Shown here piece by piece: positions 5,799 to 15,300 of a stretch of DNA of 17,065 nt; positions within the stretch are counted from its first letter, which is position 1; every line of letters starts with the position of its first letter. The translations under genes were made by a program, and so were the position numbers. The notes beneath the pieces were generated by a model. It did not search any database, was not told the origin of the DNA, and saw only the letters and a program-made list of their open reading frames with translations. This DNA is from Candidatus Hydrogenedentota bacterium (GTDB lineage Bacteria; Hydrogenedentota; Hydrogenedentia; Hydrogenedentales; GCA-2746185), in assembly GCA_030123645.1 (NCBI GenBank), contig JASJYE010000009.1, forward strand, positions 1 to 17,065. Direction: 5' to 3'.

Positions 5799-7484
5799 AT
5801 GGCGGACACCGCGCCCTGGGTGGACGGGCTGAGCTTCGGGGAGGTGCTGGCCCGTACCGTTAGCGAACATGGTTCCCGCGACGCGGTCGTGTTCCCCCAG
5901 CTCGACCTTCGCTGGTCGTATGAGGACTTCGACGCGAAGATCCGCCAGGTGGCCAAGGCGCTGATGGGCCTGCGCTTGAAGAAGGGGGACCATGTAGGTC
6001 TCTGGGCGACGAATTGGCCCGAATGGATCTTGGCGCAGTTCGCTTCGGCCCTCATCGGGGCTGTGCTGGTGAACGTCAACCCCGCGTACCGGCGCCATGA
6101 GCTTGCATACATCTTGAAGCAGGCGGACCTCCGCGTGCTGCTGATCACAGACACGCACAAGACGTCGGACTACGAAGAGATGGTCTCGGGTGTCGTTCCC
6201 GAATTGGCCGCGGCAGGCGACCTGGGCCGAGTAGCGAGCACCGAGTTTCCCTTCCTGAACCATGTCGTGAGTATTAAGAATCAGACGCGTCATGCAGGCA
6301 TTCTTTCGTGGACCTCCTTTCTGGAGCGCGGCGCGGATGTGCCGGACGAAGGCCTGGCGTCACTCGGCGAGTCCGTCGCGCCGGAGGACCCTGTGAACAT
6401 CCAATACACTTCGGGAACGACTGGGGACCCGAAGGGGGCGATGCTTTCGCATCGGAATCTTTTACTCAACGCCTACCATACGGGCAGCCGCCAACACATC
6501 TCCGAAGAAGACCGCGTGTGCATCCCGGTCCCCTTTTATCATTGCTTCGGTTGTGTGATGGGGACGTTGATGTGCACGGTCTACGGGTCTGCCATGGTCA
6601 TACCCGCGGAATCGTTCGAGGCGGATGCGACGTTGTCGGCGGTCGAAAAGGAGCGGTGCACGGCGCTGTATGGCGTGCCGACGATGTTCAGTGCGGAAGT
6701 CAACAGCCCGGATTTCAAGAACTACGACCTCCAAACGCTGCGTACCGGCATTATGGCGGGCAGTCCATGCCCTATCGAGCTGATGAAACAAGTCACGAAA
6801 GAAATGTATCTGACGGAAATTACGATCGCCTTTGGACAGACCGAGGCGTCGCCTGTGATCACGCAAAGTGAGGTGACGGACTCGCTGGAAGCGCGCGTCA
6901 CCACGGTCGGTTCTACGCTGCCCGGCATCGAGGTGAGGATAGTCGATCCGGACAGCGGCAAGGACGTGCAGCGGGGGGAGCAGGGCGAGCTGTGGTCGCG
7001 GGGGCACGGGGTGATGCTCGGGTATTACAAGATGCCGGAGGCCACGGCAGCGGCGATCGATAGCGAGGGCTGGCTGCATACGGGCGACCTCGCGACGCAG
7101 TACCCCGACGGTAATTATCGAATTACCGGACGCATTAAGGACATGATCATTCGCGGCGGCGAAAACGTCTATCCACGTGAAATCGAGGAGTTTCTTCTGA
7201 CGCACCCGAAGATTCGCGAGGTGCAGGTAGTTGGGGTGCCCGATGAGAAGTTCGGCGAGCAGGTGTCGGCGTGGATCGTCCCCACGGGGTCCGGTGCGCT
7301 TAGTGCTGAAGAAGTGATCGACTACTGTAAGGAAGGGATCGCGCACTACAAGGTCCCACGATACGTGGAGTTCCTGGAGGAGTTTCCACTGACAGTCACG
7401 GGCAAGGTGCAGAAATTCAAGCTGCGCGACATGGGGATCGAGAAGTTCGGGCTGGAAAAGGCGGCGAAGACCGAAACGGCGTAG
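5799..7484 (+). CDS. Fatty acyl-CoA synthetase, ANL superfamily (ACSF2-like)
   Basis: The 561-residue protein is a complete AMP-forming acyl-CoA ligase, which activates a carboxylic acid with ATP to an acyl adenylate and transfers it to coenzyme A. Seen: the ATP-binding loop YTSGTTGDPKG (203-213) with HRN after it, PFYHCFG (245-251), FGQTE (345-349), GWLHTGD (424-430) with the ribose-binding Asp430, GRIKDMIIRGGENVYPREIE (444-463) and the C-terminal catalytic lysine Lys536 in LTVTGKVQKFK. The run from GYYKMPEATA to REIEEFL is closest to medium/long-chain ligases of the ACSF2/FadD-like group as I recall them. No signal peptide or membrane helix, so cytosolic, feeding beta-oxidation or lipid synthesis. 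No other fatty-acid gene is near. The chain-length preference cannot be read. It ends 26 bp from the convergent SGNH gene. Confidence 0.93.
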   Translation: MADTAPWVDGLSFGEVLARTVSEHGSRDAVVFPQLDLRWSYEDFDAKIRQVAKALMGLRLKKGDHVGLWATNWPEWILAQFASALIGAVLVNVNPAYRRHELAYILKQADLRVLLITDTHKTSDYEEMVSGVVPELAAAGDLGRVASTEFPFLNHVVSIKNQTRHAGILSWTSFLERGADVPDEGLASLGESVAPEDPVNIQYTSGTTGDPKGAMLSHRNLLLNAYHTGSRQHISEEDRVCIPVPFYHCFGCVMGTLMCTVYGSAMVIPAESFEADATLSAVEKERCTALYGVPTMFSAEVNSPDFKNYDLQTLRTGIMAGSPCPIELMKQVTKEMYLTEITIAFGQTEASPVITQSEVTDSLEARVTTVGSTLPGIEVRIVDPDSGKDVQRGEQGELWSRGHGVMLGYYKMPEATAAAIDSEGWLHTGDLATQYPDGNYRITGRIKDMIIRGGENVYPREIEEFLLTHPKIREVQVVGVPDEKFGEQVSAWIVPTGSGALSAEEVIDYCKEGIAHYKVPRYVEFLEEFPLTVTGKVQKFKLRDMGIEKFGLEKAAKTETA

Positions 7485-7510
7485 TTTTTTCTGGGACCGG
7501 CGCTGTCGTG

Positions 7511-8548
7511 TTAAGGATTCCCCTGGCCTTCCTGGCCGGTCAACATCTCATGTAACAACTCGCCAACTTCACGATGCACGCGCTCATTGGGGTGGCCGTC
7601 AAGCGCGTTGCAGACCAGGTCCTTTGGATCCCGGCCCGAAAAACGGGGCGTCAAATCGAGGACCGGTACGCCCAGGGCTTCAAAGGCATCGGCGACCCTC
7701 CCGGTAATGGAGGCACTGTCCTCGACCTTGAGGAGGTAGGGAAAAATTACAACAAACAGCGTAATCCCCGAATCTGCTGCGTATTGGGCCAGATCGCTAA
7801 ACACTTGCGCGTGTTCGGTCCACAACTCCTCATTAGCGTAAACGCTTTTTCGCCTCTCCCAAAAAGAAGCCGACATCTGCTTAATTCCCGTTCGCCGGAC
7901 CCGCCAATAGGCGTAGTTCAGAAAATACGAATGCTCGACCAGTGTGCGCAAGGCCCCCTCCGGCGGGTCAGGGGCCGGCACCCAATCGGCTCCGCTCGCA
8001 AGGGCTGCATGTTTGATGTCGTTCACGAAATATTGAAGAATCACGGTATCCGGTGTGTATGGATACGCCTTAAGGGCGCTCAACTCCTGGGGCGTGTCCC
8101 AGCCCGATTGCGCAAGGTTCACGACCACCGCCTCCGCCCCCAGTTGCCGCGCAAGAACGTTCGAGAACCGGTCATGGACATCCTTGACGCCCCATCCCGC
8201 GGCAATGGAATCGCCCAGCACAATCACCGTCTTCTTGCCCCTCAAGTCCTCGGGAGCATGCTCTACGTCCCTGTAATTCAGTGAATTGACGGGATGCCAG
8301 TAGCGTTCATGCCATCGCTTTGCCGCCAAAGTGAAGCCGAAGCCGTCAGTTTGAACAAAGGAATAGAAATAGGCCTCCAAGGCCATGGCCATGTAGAGCA
8401 AGGTGAAAACCAGCACGGCACAATTGATCGCAACGGTCCGGAGGGCGGTCTGCGCTTTCCATTTTTTGCCCAACAACCAGCAAGCCAAGGCGGCGATTGC
8501 ACTAAGAAGAAGAAAACTACTTGCCAAAATGGCCCAACGCATCGTCAC
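7511..8548 (-). CDS. Membrane-anchored SGNH/GDSL hydrolase
   Basis: This 345-residue protein (GTG start at 8548) has two N-terminal membrane segments (about 7-27 and 37-58) and an SGNH hydrolase domain. Seen: block I VIVLGDSIAAGWG with the nucleophile Ser114, block II glycine in AQSGWDT (Gly149), block III in QYFVND (Asn176), and the block V DGHPN with Asp317 and His319. All four family residues are present, so it is probably an active serine esterase, for example on acetylated sugars or lipids, with the domain placed at the membrane. The substrate is unknown. The GTG has AAGGAA four bases upstream; an ATG two codons in (8542) is an alternative giving 343 residues. The start region lies in a 43-bp tandem duplication. 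It is transcribed convergently with the acyl-CoA synthetase gene and divergently from the peptidase operon. Confidence 0.87.
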   Translation of the reverse strand: MTMRWAILASSFLLLSAIAALACWLLGKKWKAQTALRTVAINCAVLVFTLLYMAMALEAYFYSFVQTDGFGFTLAAKRWHERYWHPVNSLNYRDVEHAPEDLRGKKTVIVLGDSIAAGWGVKDVHDRFSNVLARQLGAEAVVVNLAQSGWDTPQELSALKAYPYTPDTVILQYFVNDIKHAALASGADWVPAPDPPEGALRTLVEHSYFLNYAYWRVRRTGIKQMSASFWERRKSVYANEELWTEHAQVFSDLAQYAADSGITLFVVIFPYLLKVEDSASITGRVADAFEALGVPVLDLTPRFSGRDPKDLVCNALDGHPNERVHREVGELLHEMLTGQEGQGNP

Positions 8549-8585
8549 AAGATTCCTTGCCTCGGTGATGAACAGCCCAATGCAT
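8517..8585 (-). other. Possible 22-codon upstream reading frame created by the duplication
   Basis: Starting at the ATG of the second repeat unit (8585), the minus strand is open for 22 codons (MHWAVHHRGK...) to a TAG at 8517. It has its own AAGGAA upstream and overlaps the SGNH start in a different frame. It could be a leader that couples or dampens translation of the SGNH gene, or simply a by-product of the duplication. There is no evidence that it is translated. Confidence 0.25.
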
Positions 8586-8617
8586 CGTTACAAAATTCCT
8601 TGCCTCAGTGATGAACG
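8532..8617. repeat. 43-bp tandem duplication covering the SGNH gene start
   Basis: Unit 1 (8532-8574) and unit 2 (8575-8617) abut exactly and match at 38 of 43 positions; all five differences are transitions. Unit 1 contains the ribosome binding site (AAGGAA on the minus strand), GTG (8548) and ATG (8542) of the SGNH gene. Unit 2 repeats the AAGGAA and an ATG (8585), but the GTG has become GTA. Confidence 0.92.
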
Positions 8618-8950
8618 ATAAATAGTGTAGCATGGTCCCATGAGCATCCACCTTCCGCGGAAACGCCCCTTCAAAGTTGCCCGTTCCGCTTCAAGTATTG
8701 ACTGAAACAATGGGAATTGGGTATGAGCCGTTATCCGAACACTGAACGACAATTCCGGACTGGCGCCATCGCGGTGCTCAGTTTGGAGCCTCTCCCTCGG
8801 GCATATGGAGACGACTGCAGCGTAGTCCTGCGGACGGGTTGGGCGTAGCCGCGCTGAGATCGCATTTACGCCAGAAGATGTGTATGATTTTAGCGATTTC
8901 GTCAAGTCTCCGATACGCCTTTATCGACAGATAAGTCTGGATTAATCACA
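8618..8950. other. Divergent intergenic region of about 330 bp
   Basis: It separates the SGNH gene from the peptidase operon and must hold promoters for both. A TTGACT (8698-8703) followed after 18 bases by TATGAG (8722-8727) on the plus strand is a weak promoter candidate for the operon, though far (about 220 bp) from the start codon. A minus-strand open frame (8588-8905) runs through the region and across the tandem duplication; it has no recognisable domain or ribosome site and I do not call it a gene. It may be a further interspersed repeat. Confidence 0.4.
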
Positions 8951-11929
8951 ATGAAAGCCTTTAGCTACAGGATACGATTTCCCCGGTCTACGCAATCGCG
9001 CACGCATTCCGCCGGGCTCCTCCACGCTGCGGGGGCCGCTGTCCTATGGGTCGCCGGGGCCGCGGTATGGTGCGATGACGTGTCCGATTCAGATGCGTCC
9101 TCGGAGACGCGTCTGCTGAGCAAGGTGCGGCAGTTGACCTTCGAGGGGCTGCGGGCGGGCGAGGGCTATTTTAGTGCGGACGGCACGAAGCTGGTCTTTC
9201 AGAGCGAGCGGATGGCGGAGAATCCGTGGTACCAGATTTATCTTATGGACCTGGAGACGGGGGACGTGGACCGGGTATCGCCGGGGCATGGGAAGACGAC
9301 CTGCGCGTGGATCCATCCGGAGGGGGAGAAAGTGCTTTTCGCTTCGACGCATGAGGACCCGCAGAGTGAGGCGCTGCAGCAGGCGGAGTTGGATTTTCGC
9401 GCCTCGGGCCAGGAGCGCCGTTATTCGTGGGACTATGACGAGCATTTCGACCTATTTGAGACGGACTTCAAGGGGAGGCATTACACGAACCTTACGAAGG
9501 CGCGTGGCTACGACGCGGAGGGGTCGTATTCGCCGGACGGGTCCAAGATAGCCTTCGCGTCGAATCGGCACGCGTACACCGAGGCGCTGTCAGAGGAAGA
9601 CGCGGAGATTTTCGAGAAGGACCTGTCCTACATGATGGATATCTACATCATGGACGCGGACGGCTCGAACTTGAAGCGCCTGACAAACGTAAAGGGTTAC
9701 GACGGTGGCCCTTTTTTCAGTCCCAACGGCGAGCGGATCGTGTGGCGGCGCTTTGCGCCGAATGGCGCCACGGCCGAGGTGTATACGATGAACATTGACG
9801 GCTCAGACCAGCGGCAGATCACGCGGGTCGGGGTGATGTCGTGGGCGCCGTATTACCACCCGAGCGGCGACTACCTCATCTTCACGAACAACAGCCTTGG
9901 CTTTGCTAATTTCGAGTTGTTCATGGTCGATGTCGAAGGACGGCGCGAAGCGGTGCGCGTCACATTCACCGAGGGCTTCGACGGACTGCCGGTATTCAGC
10001 CCTGACGGGAATCGGCTGGCATGGACGACGAACCGCCCGGCGAGCGGTAAATCGCAGATATTCCTCGCGGACTGGGACGACAAGGCGGCCCGGCGGCTGC
10101 TCGGCCTGCACGAACTCGCCGAGGTCCAGCTCGAAGGCGCGCCTGAGTTCGCGGCGACGGCTTCGGCCATCCGCGCCGCGGACCTGAAGCAGCATGTGGT
10201 GTACCTTGCGTCGGACTATATGGAAGGCCGCCGGACGGGAACGGTGGGAGAGCGCCGCGCGACGGCTTACGTTGCGGAGGTTTTTAGGGAAATGGGCCTC
10301 GAGCCCGCGGGCGACGCGGGGACATATTTTCAGGAATTCGAGTTTACGGCGGGCGTGTCTCTGGGCGCGGCGAGCCGTCTGACTTTGAACGATACGGAGG
10401 ATTTCGCGGCGGGCGAGGCGTGGCGGCCGTTGGCCTTTTCAAAGACGGGCTCGATCGAGCCTTCGGGTGTGGTGTTTGCGGGCTACGGGATTCAGGCTCC
10501 GAAGGGTGAGGGCGATATCGGCGAGTACGATTCGTTTGCTCATTTGGATGTGACGGATAAGTGGGTGATGGCGTTCCGGTACATGCCGGAGGATATATCG
10601 GCGGAGATGCGCCAGCACCTGAGCACGCATTCGAGTTTGCGATACAAGGCGATGACGATACGCGACTTGGGCGGGCGCGGATTGATCTTGGTGAGCGGAC
10701 CGAATTCGGGTGTGAAGAACGAGCTTGTACCGCTGTTTTTTGACACGTCGCTCGGGGAGACGAGTGTGGCGGCGATTTCGATCACGGATGCGGCCGCGCA
10801 GTCGATCTTGAATCTGGCGGACCAGGATCTGAAATCGTTGCAGGACGCGATCGACGATGGGTCGTTGCAGATGGGCTTTGAGATTCCGGATGCGACACTG
10901 AGCGCGCAGATTGATATCGAGCAGGAAACGCGGATCGGGCGTAATGTGCTTGCGCGGCTGTATGCGGGCGATTCGAAGGGGGAGAGCGCGATCGCGATTG
11001 GGGCGCATGTGGACCATCTTGGTGTCGGCCGGAGCGGGTCTTCGTTGGCGCGCGATGACGAAGCCGACGCGGTCCATTATGGTGCGGATGACAACGCATC
11101 GGGGGTCGCAGGGGTGCTCGAAATCGCGCAATATATGGTGGATCAAAAGGCCAAGGGCCTTGACATGCAGCGCGACGCGATCTTCGCTGCGTGGTCGGGT
11201 GAGGAATTGGGCCTGCTGGGTGCGAACTATTTCACACGGACTTATCTTGAGGATGAGAAGGCGCTGTTGCCGCCGCATATGGTGGCGTATCTGAACATGG
11301 ACATGATCGGGCGGCTGGAGAATGAGGTGATTGTGCAAGGGGTGGCGTCGAGTTCGATCTGGCCGGGTGAGATCGAGCGCCGCAGCATTCCGGCGGATGT
11401 GACGGTCAACGCGCACGACGAGGCCTACCTGCCCACGGATGCGACGTCGTTCTATTTGAAGGGCGTGCCGTTTATCAGCGCGTTCACGGGTGCGCACGAG
11501 GATTACCACACGCCTCGGGATACGGCGGACAAGGTGAACTACGGTGGCGCGGCACGCATCGCGAAGTTTATGGGCCTGGTCGCGCGCTCGTTGCTGGCGC
11601 GGGACGAAGCGCCGGACTATTTGGAGGTGCAGCGCCCCGAGAACCTGGAAATGCGAGCCAATCTGCGCGCGTATCTCGGCACGATTCCCGATTACGCGGC
11701 GGAGGTCGTGGGTCTGAAGCTCTCCGGCGTGAGCGCGGGCGGTCCGGCGGACGACGCGGGCCTGAAGCAGGGCGATGTCATCGTCGAGCTGGCCGGGCGG
11801 AAAATCGAGAATATTTACGATTATACCTTCGCGATCGAGGCGCTTAAGATCGGCTTAGAGATTGACGTAGTTGTCGAGCGCGGCGGAGAGCGCCTCACGC
11901 TGAAGATCACGCCGGGCTCAAGGGAATAG
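8951..11929 (+). CDS. Exported TolB-like propeller / M28 zinc peptidase / PDZ fusion
   Basis: The 992-residue protein joins several modules. An N-terminal export signal has a basic stretch then a hydrophobic core (about 21-40). A TolB-type beta propeller follows (about 57-385), with repeated phrases such as GSYSPDGSKIAFASNR (191-206), PFFSPNGERIVW and PVFSPDGNRLAWTTNR. The M28 aminopeptidase region begins near 405, with a PA-like insert (about 500-650) and the zinc site: His686 in GAHVDHLG, Asp713 in GADDNASG, Glu751-Glu752 in SGEELGLLGA, Asp784 in NMDMIG and His853 in EDYHTPRDT. All five ligand positions and the catalytic Glu are intact. A PDZ domain closes the protein (about 920-990). It should remove N-terminal residues from peptides in the periplasm or outside. 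No clear ribosome site precedes the ATG. It is the first gene of a three-gene operon. Confidence 0.92.
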   Translation: MKAFSYRIRFPRSTQSRTHSAGLLHAAGAAVLWVAGAAVWCDDVSDSDASSETRLLSKVRQLTFEGLRAGEGYFSADGTKLVFQSERMAENPWYQIYLMDLETGDVDRVSPGHGKTTCAWIHPEGEKVLFASTHEDPQSEALQQAELDFRASGQERRYSWDYDEHFDLFETDFKGRHYTNLTKARGYDAEGSYSPDGSKIAFASNRHAYTEALSEEDAEIFEKDLSYMMDIYIMDADGSNLKRLTNVKGYDGGPFFSPNGERIVWRRFAPNGATAEVYTMNIDGSDQRQITRVGVMSWAPYYHPSGDYLIFTNNSLGFANFELFMVDVEGRREAVRVTFTEGFDGLPVFSPDGNRLAWTTNRPASGKSQIFLADWDDKAARRLLGLHELAEVQLEGAPEFAATASAIRAADLKQHVVYLASDYMEGRRTGTVGERRATAYVAEVFREMGLEPAGDAGTYFQEFEFTAGVSLGAASRLTLNDTEDFAAGEAWRPLAFSKTGSIEPSGVVFAGYGIQAPKGEGDIGEYDSFAHLDVTDKWVMAFRYMPEDISAEMRQHLSTHSSLRYKAMTIRDLGGRGLILVSGPNSGVKNELVPLFFDTSLGETSVAAISITDAAAQSILNLADQDLKSLQDAIDDGSLQMGFEIPDATLSAQIDIEQETRIGRNVLARLYAGDSKGESAIAIGAHVDHLGVGRSGSSLARDDEADAVHYGADDNASGVAGVLEIAQYMVDQKAKGLDMQRDAIFAAWSGEELGLLGANYFTRTYLEDEKALLPPHMVAYLNMDMIGRLENEVIVQGVASSSIWPGEIERRSIPADVTVNAHDEAYLPTDATSFYLKGVPFISAFTGAHEDYHTPRDTADKVNYGGAARIAKFMGLVARSLLARDEAPDYLEVQRPENLEMRANLRAYLGTIPDYAAEVVGLKLSGVSAGGPADDAGLKQGDVIVELAGRKIENIYDYTFAIEALKIGLEIDVVVERGGERLTLKITPGSRE

Positions 11930-11947
11930 ACGGGAACAGGAGGACGG

Positions 11948-12376
11948 ATGAGCGTATTCAAGCGGTTCGATCATGTGTCGATTGGGGTAACGGATGTGGC
12001 GAAGGCGCGGGCCTTGTTCTTGGACGTGCTAGGCGGTGAGGAGCTTGCGGACAAAGGCTCGAGCCCGAGCGAGGGTTTCGACTGGTTCACCTTCAATCTG
12101 GGCGGCAAGAAAGTGGAGGTTGTGATCCCCACGTCGCCGGAGGGGGGCGTGGGCCGTTACATCGAGAGCCACGGCGAGGGCTTTCACCACATGTCAATCG
12201 CGGTGAACGACCTGAAAGAGGCGATCGCGTATTTCGAGTCTAAGGGGGTGCGGGTTATCGGGACGAATTTCGACAGCGATAATTTCAAGCATTGTTATCT
12301 GCATCCTAAGGACACGTTTGGGGCTTTGATTCAGATCTTCGAGGAGAGTGAACAAACGAAAACCGATGCGGGTTAG
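11948..12376 (+). CDS. VOC (glyoxalase/methylmalonyl-CoA epimerase-like) family protein
   Basis: The 142-residue protein has the paired beta-alpha-beta-beta-beta fold of the vicinal oxygen chelate superfamily, whose small members are metal-dependent epimerases, lyases or dioxygenases. Seen: FDHVSIGVTD with His9, KKVEVVIP with Glu57, EGFHHMSIAVNDL with His81, and CYLHPKDTFGALIQIFEE near the end. The last stretch resembles methylmalonyl-CoA epimerase, but the usual metal-ligand glutamate of the final strand (LIEL) appears to be Gln129 (LIQI), with Glu132 three residues on. The activity is therefore open. It has no signal peptide and should be cytosolic, unlike its two operon neighbours. AGGAGG lies just upstream of the ATG, 18 bp after the peptidase gene. 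Its stop codon overlaps the ribosome site of the next gene. No methylmalonyl-CoA mutase gene is nearby. Confidence 0.85.
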   Translation: MSVFKRFDHVSIGVTDVAKARALFLDVLGGEELADKGSSPSEGFDWFTFNLGGKKVEVVIPTSPEGGVGRYIESHGEGFHHMSIAVNDLKEAIAYFESKGVRVIGTNFDSDNFKHCYLHPKDTFGALIQIFEESEQTKTDAG

Positions 12377-12380
12377 GAAG
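12375..12380 (+). promoter_or_regulatory. Ribosome binding site that decides the amidohydrolase start
   Basis: AGGAAG overlaps the TAG stop of the VOC gene (12374-12376) and lies six bases before the ATG at 12387. Earlier in-frame starts (GTG 12348, ATG 12366) are inside the VOC gene and have poorly spaced ribosome sites. Confidence 0.65.
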
Positions 12381-12386
12381 TCCCTA

Positions 12387-15300
12387 ATGTCTGTGTCTGC
12401 TGCGTTGAGCCATGCGTTTCGTGGAAGCCTTGTGGTGGCCTTGGGCACGGCGTGTGTATCTTGGGCGGTGGAATTTGAAACGCCGATTGCGATCACTAAT
12501 GTAACGCTCGTTCCGGAGCCGGGGCAGCTCGTGGAGGGGGCTACGATCTTGCTGGACGGCGGCCGGATCGATGCGGTGGGTACGGAGCTGACGGTTCCGT
12601 CCCACGCGGAGATCATTGATGGGACGGGCCTCTGGGCCTACGCGGGTTTCATTGATGCGGCGAGTCATGTCGGCATCAAGGAGAATGGGCCGTCGGCAGA
12701 GGAAAAGGCCCGGTTGCTCGATCAGGAACAGGAGGTCTCGCAGGGGCCGCGCACGAGCATGCAAAAGGCGAACCGCCAGGGCGTCTGGCCGCATCTGAAT
12801 ATCTACGATTTGTATGAGGCGGAGGATGCTGCGCTTGAGGCCTATCGGAAGGCCGGGTTTACGACGGCGCTGATTACGCCGCGCCCTGCGATTATCGCCG
12901 GGAAGGGCGATGTCGTGCAGCTTGGCGGGAAGGCGATTCGCAGTTCGATTGTCGCGCCGGGCGTCACGCAGATCTTTGGGATGGGCGCGCCGGTTGAAGG
13001 GGAGTCGTTTCGCAATCGGGGATATCCGAGCTCACCTATGGGCGTGTTTGCGCTGGTGCGTCAGACCTTTCTCGACGCGCAGTGGTATCGCGAGCGGCAC
13101 GCGCTGTACCAGCGCCATCCGGAGGCCGTGAAGCGCGTGGTCTTCGATCCGGTGCTGGATGCGATGGGTGATCTGTTGGATCGCCGAGAGCTTGTAATCT
13201 TTGCGGTGGATACTCCCAACGAAATCCATCATGCATTGGACTTGGCGGCGGAATTGAACCAGCGCGTCGCGATTCTGGGCGGGAAAGAGGCGTGGAAGGT
13301 AGCGGTGCGGCTCGCACGCGAAGGGGTGCCTGTTATTGCGAGTCTGGACTGGGAGAAAAAGCCGCGGCTGGCGCCGAAGAAGAAGAAGTCGAAAGATGTC
13401 GTGACCTATACCACGGCCTCCTGGACGCCGGAATGGGAGAAGGACTTCTTCGAGCCGCTGGCGGTCCGGCGGGAGCGTATCCGCGAATGGGAGGAGCGGG
13501 TCAATAACGTGCATGTCCTGCTGGAAGCGGGCGTGACGGTTGCGCTGACCGGACGCGACCTGAAGGACACGAAGACGCTCTGGAAAAAGGCCCGGGAAGC
13601 GCTCGAGCTGGAGTTGACGCCGGAGGAGCTTTTGGCGGCGTTGACGACTGCGCCGGCATCGATCTTTGGATTGGAGAATCGCCTGGGGACGGTGTCCGAA
13701 GGCAAGGTAGGCAATCTCGTTCTCATGACCGCACCGCTCGAAGAAAAGAAGAGCCAGGTGCGGTACCTCTTCGTGGATGGGGAACGGTTCACTTATAGCA
13801 CGACCGAGAAGGGGGACGAGGACGACGAAGAGGCCGAGGCCGACGAGTCGGAAGAAGACATCGACGCCGAAGACTCGGATTCCGAAGAAACCGAGGCGGA
13901 CGCCGATGCCGAAGAGGAAGAAGAATCGGATGAGGAGCCCGAGGATCGGCACCCGTGGACCTCCGAGTCGGCCGATGACCGGAAGATGCCGATGATTACG
14001 AAGGGCGACGTGTTGCTCCGCGGCGGAACCGTGCTGACGGTCACGCAGGGGACGCATGAGAATACGGACGTTCTGGTGGTGGACGGTCGTATCCGGGCGA
14101 TTGGCCGCGGCCTCGAGGCGCCGGAGGACGCGAGGGTCCTCGATCTCCGGGGCTACTGGGTCGTGCCGGGTCTGATCGATCCGCACTCCCACCTGGCCGT
14201 GACCGGAATCAACGAGGGCTCGCAGTCCATCTCTTCCGAAGTGCGCCAGGCCGACGTCGTCAACCATACGCAACTTGGAATCCACCGGGCGCTGGCGGGC
14301 GGCGTGACGACGATTCACACCATGCATGGCTCGGCGAACACGATGGGCGGACAGAACGCCGTCCTCAAACTTCGTTACAACACGTCGCCGCGGGAGATGC
14401 TGGTGACGAGCGGGCCGCGGATCGTGAAATTTGCCCTGGGCGAGAACGTGACGCGCTCACGCTCACGGCCGCGCTATCCCAACAGCCGGATGGGCGTGGA
14501 GTCGGTGTTTAGGCAGGCCTTCAACGCGGCCATCGAGTATGAACGGGAATGGCGGGAGTACGCGGAGAAGCTCGCGGACGGCGTCGTCGCCGAGATTCCG
14601 CGGCCCGACCTGCGCCTCGAGGCGATTAGCGACATTTTGGCCGGGGACATCTGGGTGCATTCGCATTGTTACCGCGGCGATGAGATGCTGCGGCTGCTCG
14701 CGGTGGCAGAGGACTACGGCTTCCGGATCGGGACCTTGCAGCACGTGCTCGAGGGCTACCGCGTCGCGCCGGAGATGTATAACCATGGCGTGGGCGGCTC
14801 GACCTTCTCGGACTGGTGGTCGTACAAGAAGGAGGCGTACGACGCGATTCCCTACAACGCTTCGATGATGATGCGCGCGGGCATTGTGACGAGCCTCAAC
14901 TCGGATTCTGCGGAGGTCATCCGGCACTTGAATCTCGAAGCGGGCAAGATGCTCCGCTTTGGCGGTCTGACGGCGGACGAGGCGATGCGCCTTGTCACGA
15001 TCAATCCTGCGATTCAGATAGGGTTGGATGCGCGAATCGGAAGTATCGAAGTGGGGAAAGACGGTGACTTCGCCGTGTACACGGGCCACCCCCTCGATAC
15101 TTTTAGCAAGAACGTGATGACCCTTATCGAGGGCGAGGTTTACTTCGCGTACCCCGGCTATGCCTTCGACGGGACGCAGCCTGGACCGGGTCTCACTTCG
15201 GTGCCGTCGCCGCCACGAGGGCCGCTTGGGTTGGAGAAGTTGGCCGGGGCGAAGGCCTATGCCATTACCGGGGCGACGGTACATCCGGTGAGTGCCGCCG

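Noticed and set aside
8588..8905. Minus-strand open frame of 105 codons in the SGNH-peptidase spacer
   Set aside because: No recognisable family, no ribosome site, and it ends in the tandem duplication. A conserved repeat is possible but unproven.
10439..11509. Long antisense frame (356 codons) opposite the peptidase gene
   Set aside because: Arg/His-rich shadow opposite intact catalytic motifs on the plus strand.
13032..14327. Long antisense frame (431 codons) opposite the amidohydrolase gene
   Set aside because: A typical shadow frame in GC-rich DNA; Arg/His-rich with no domain, opposite a strongly supported gene.
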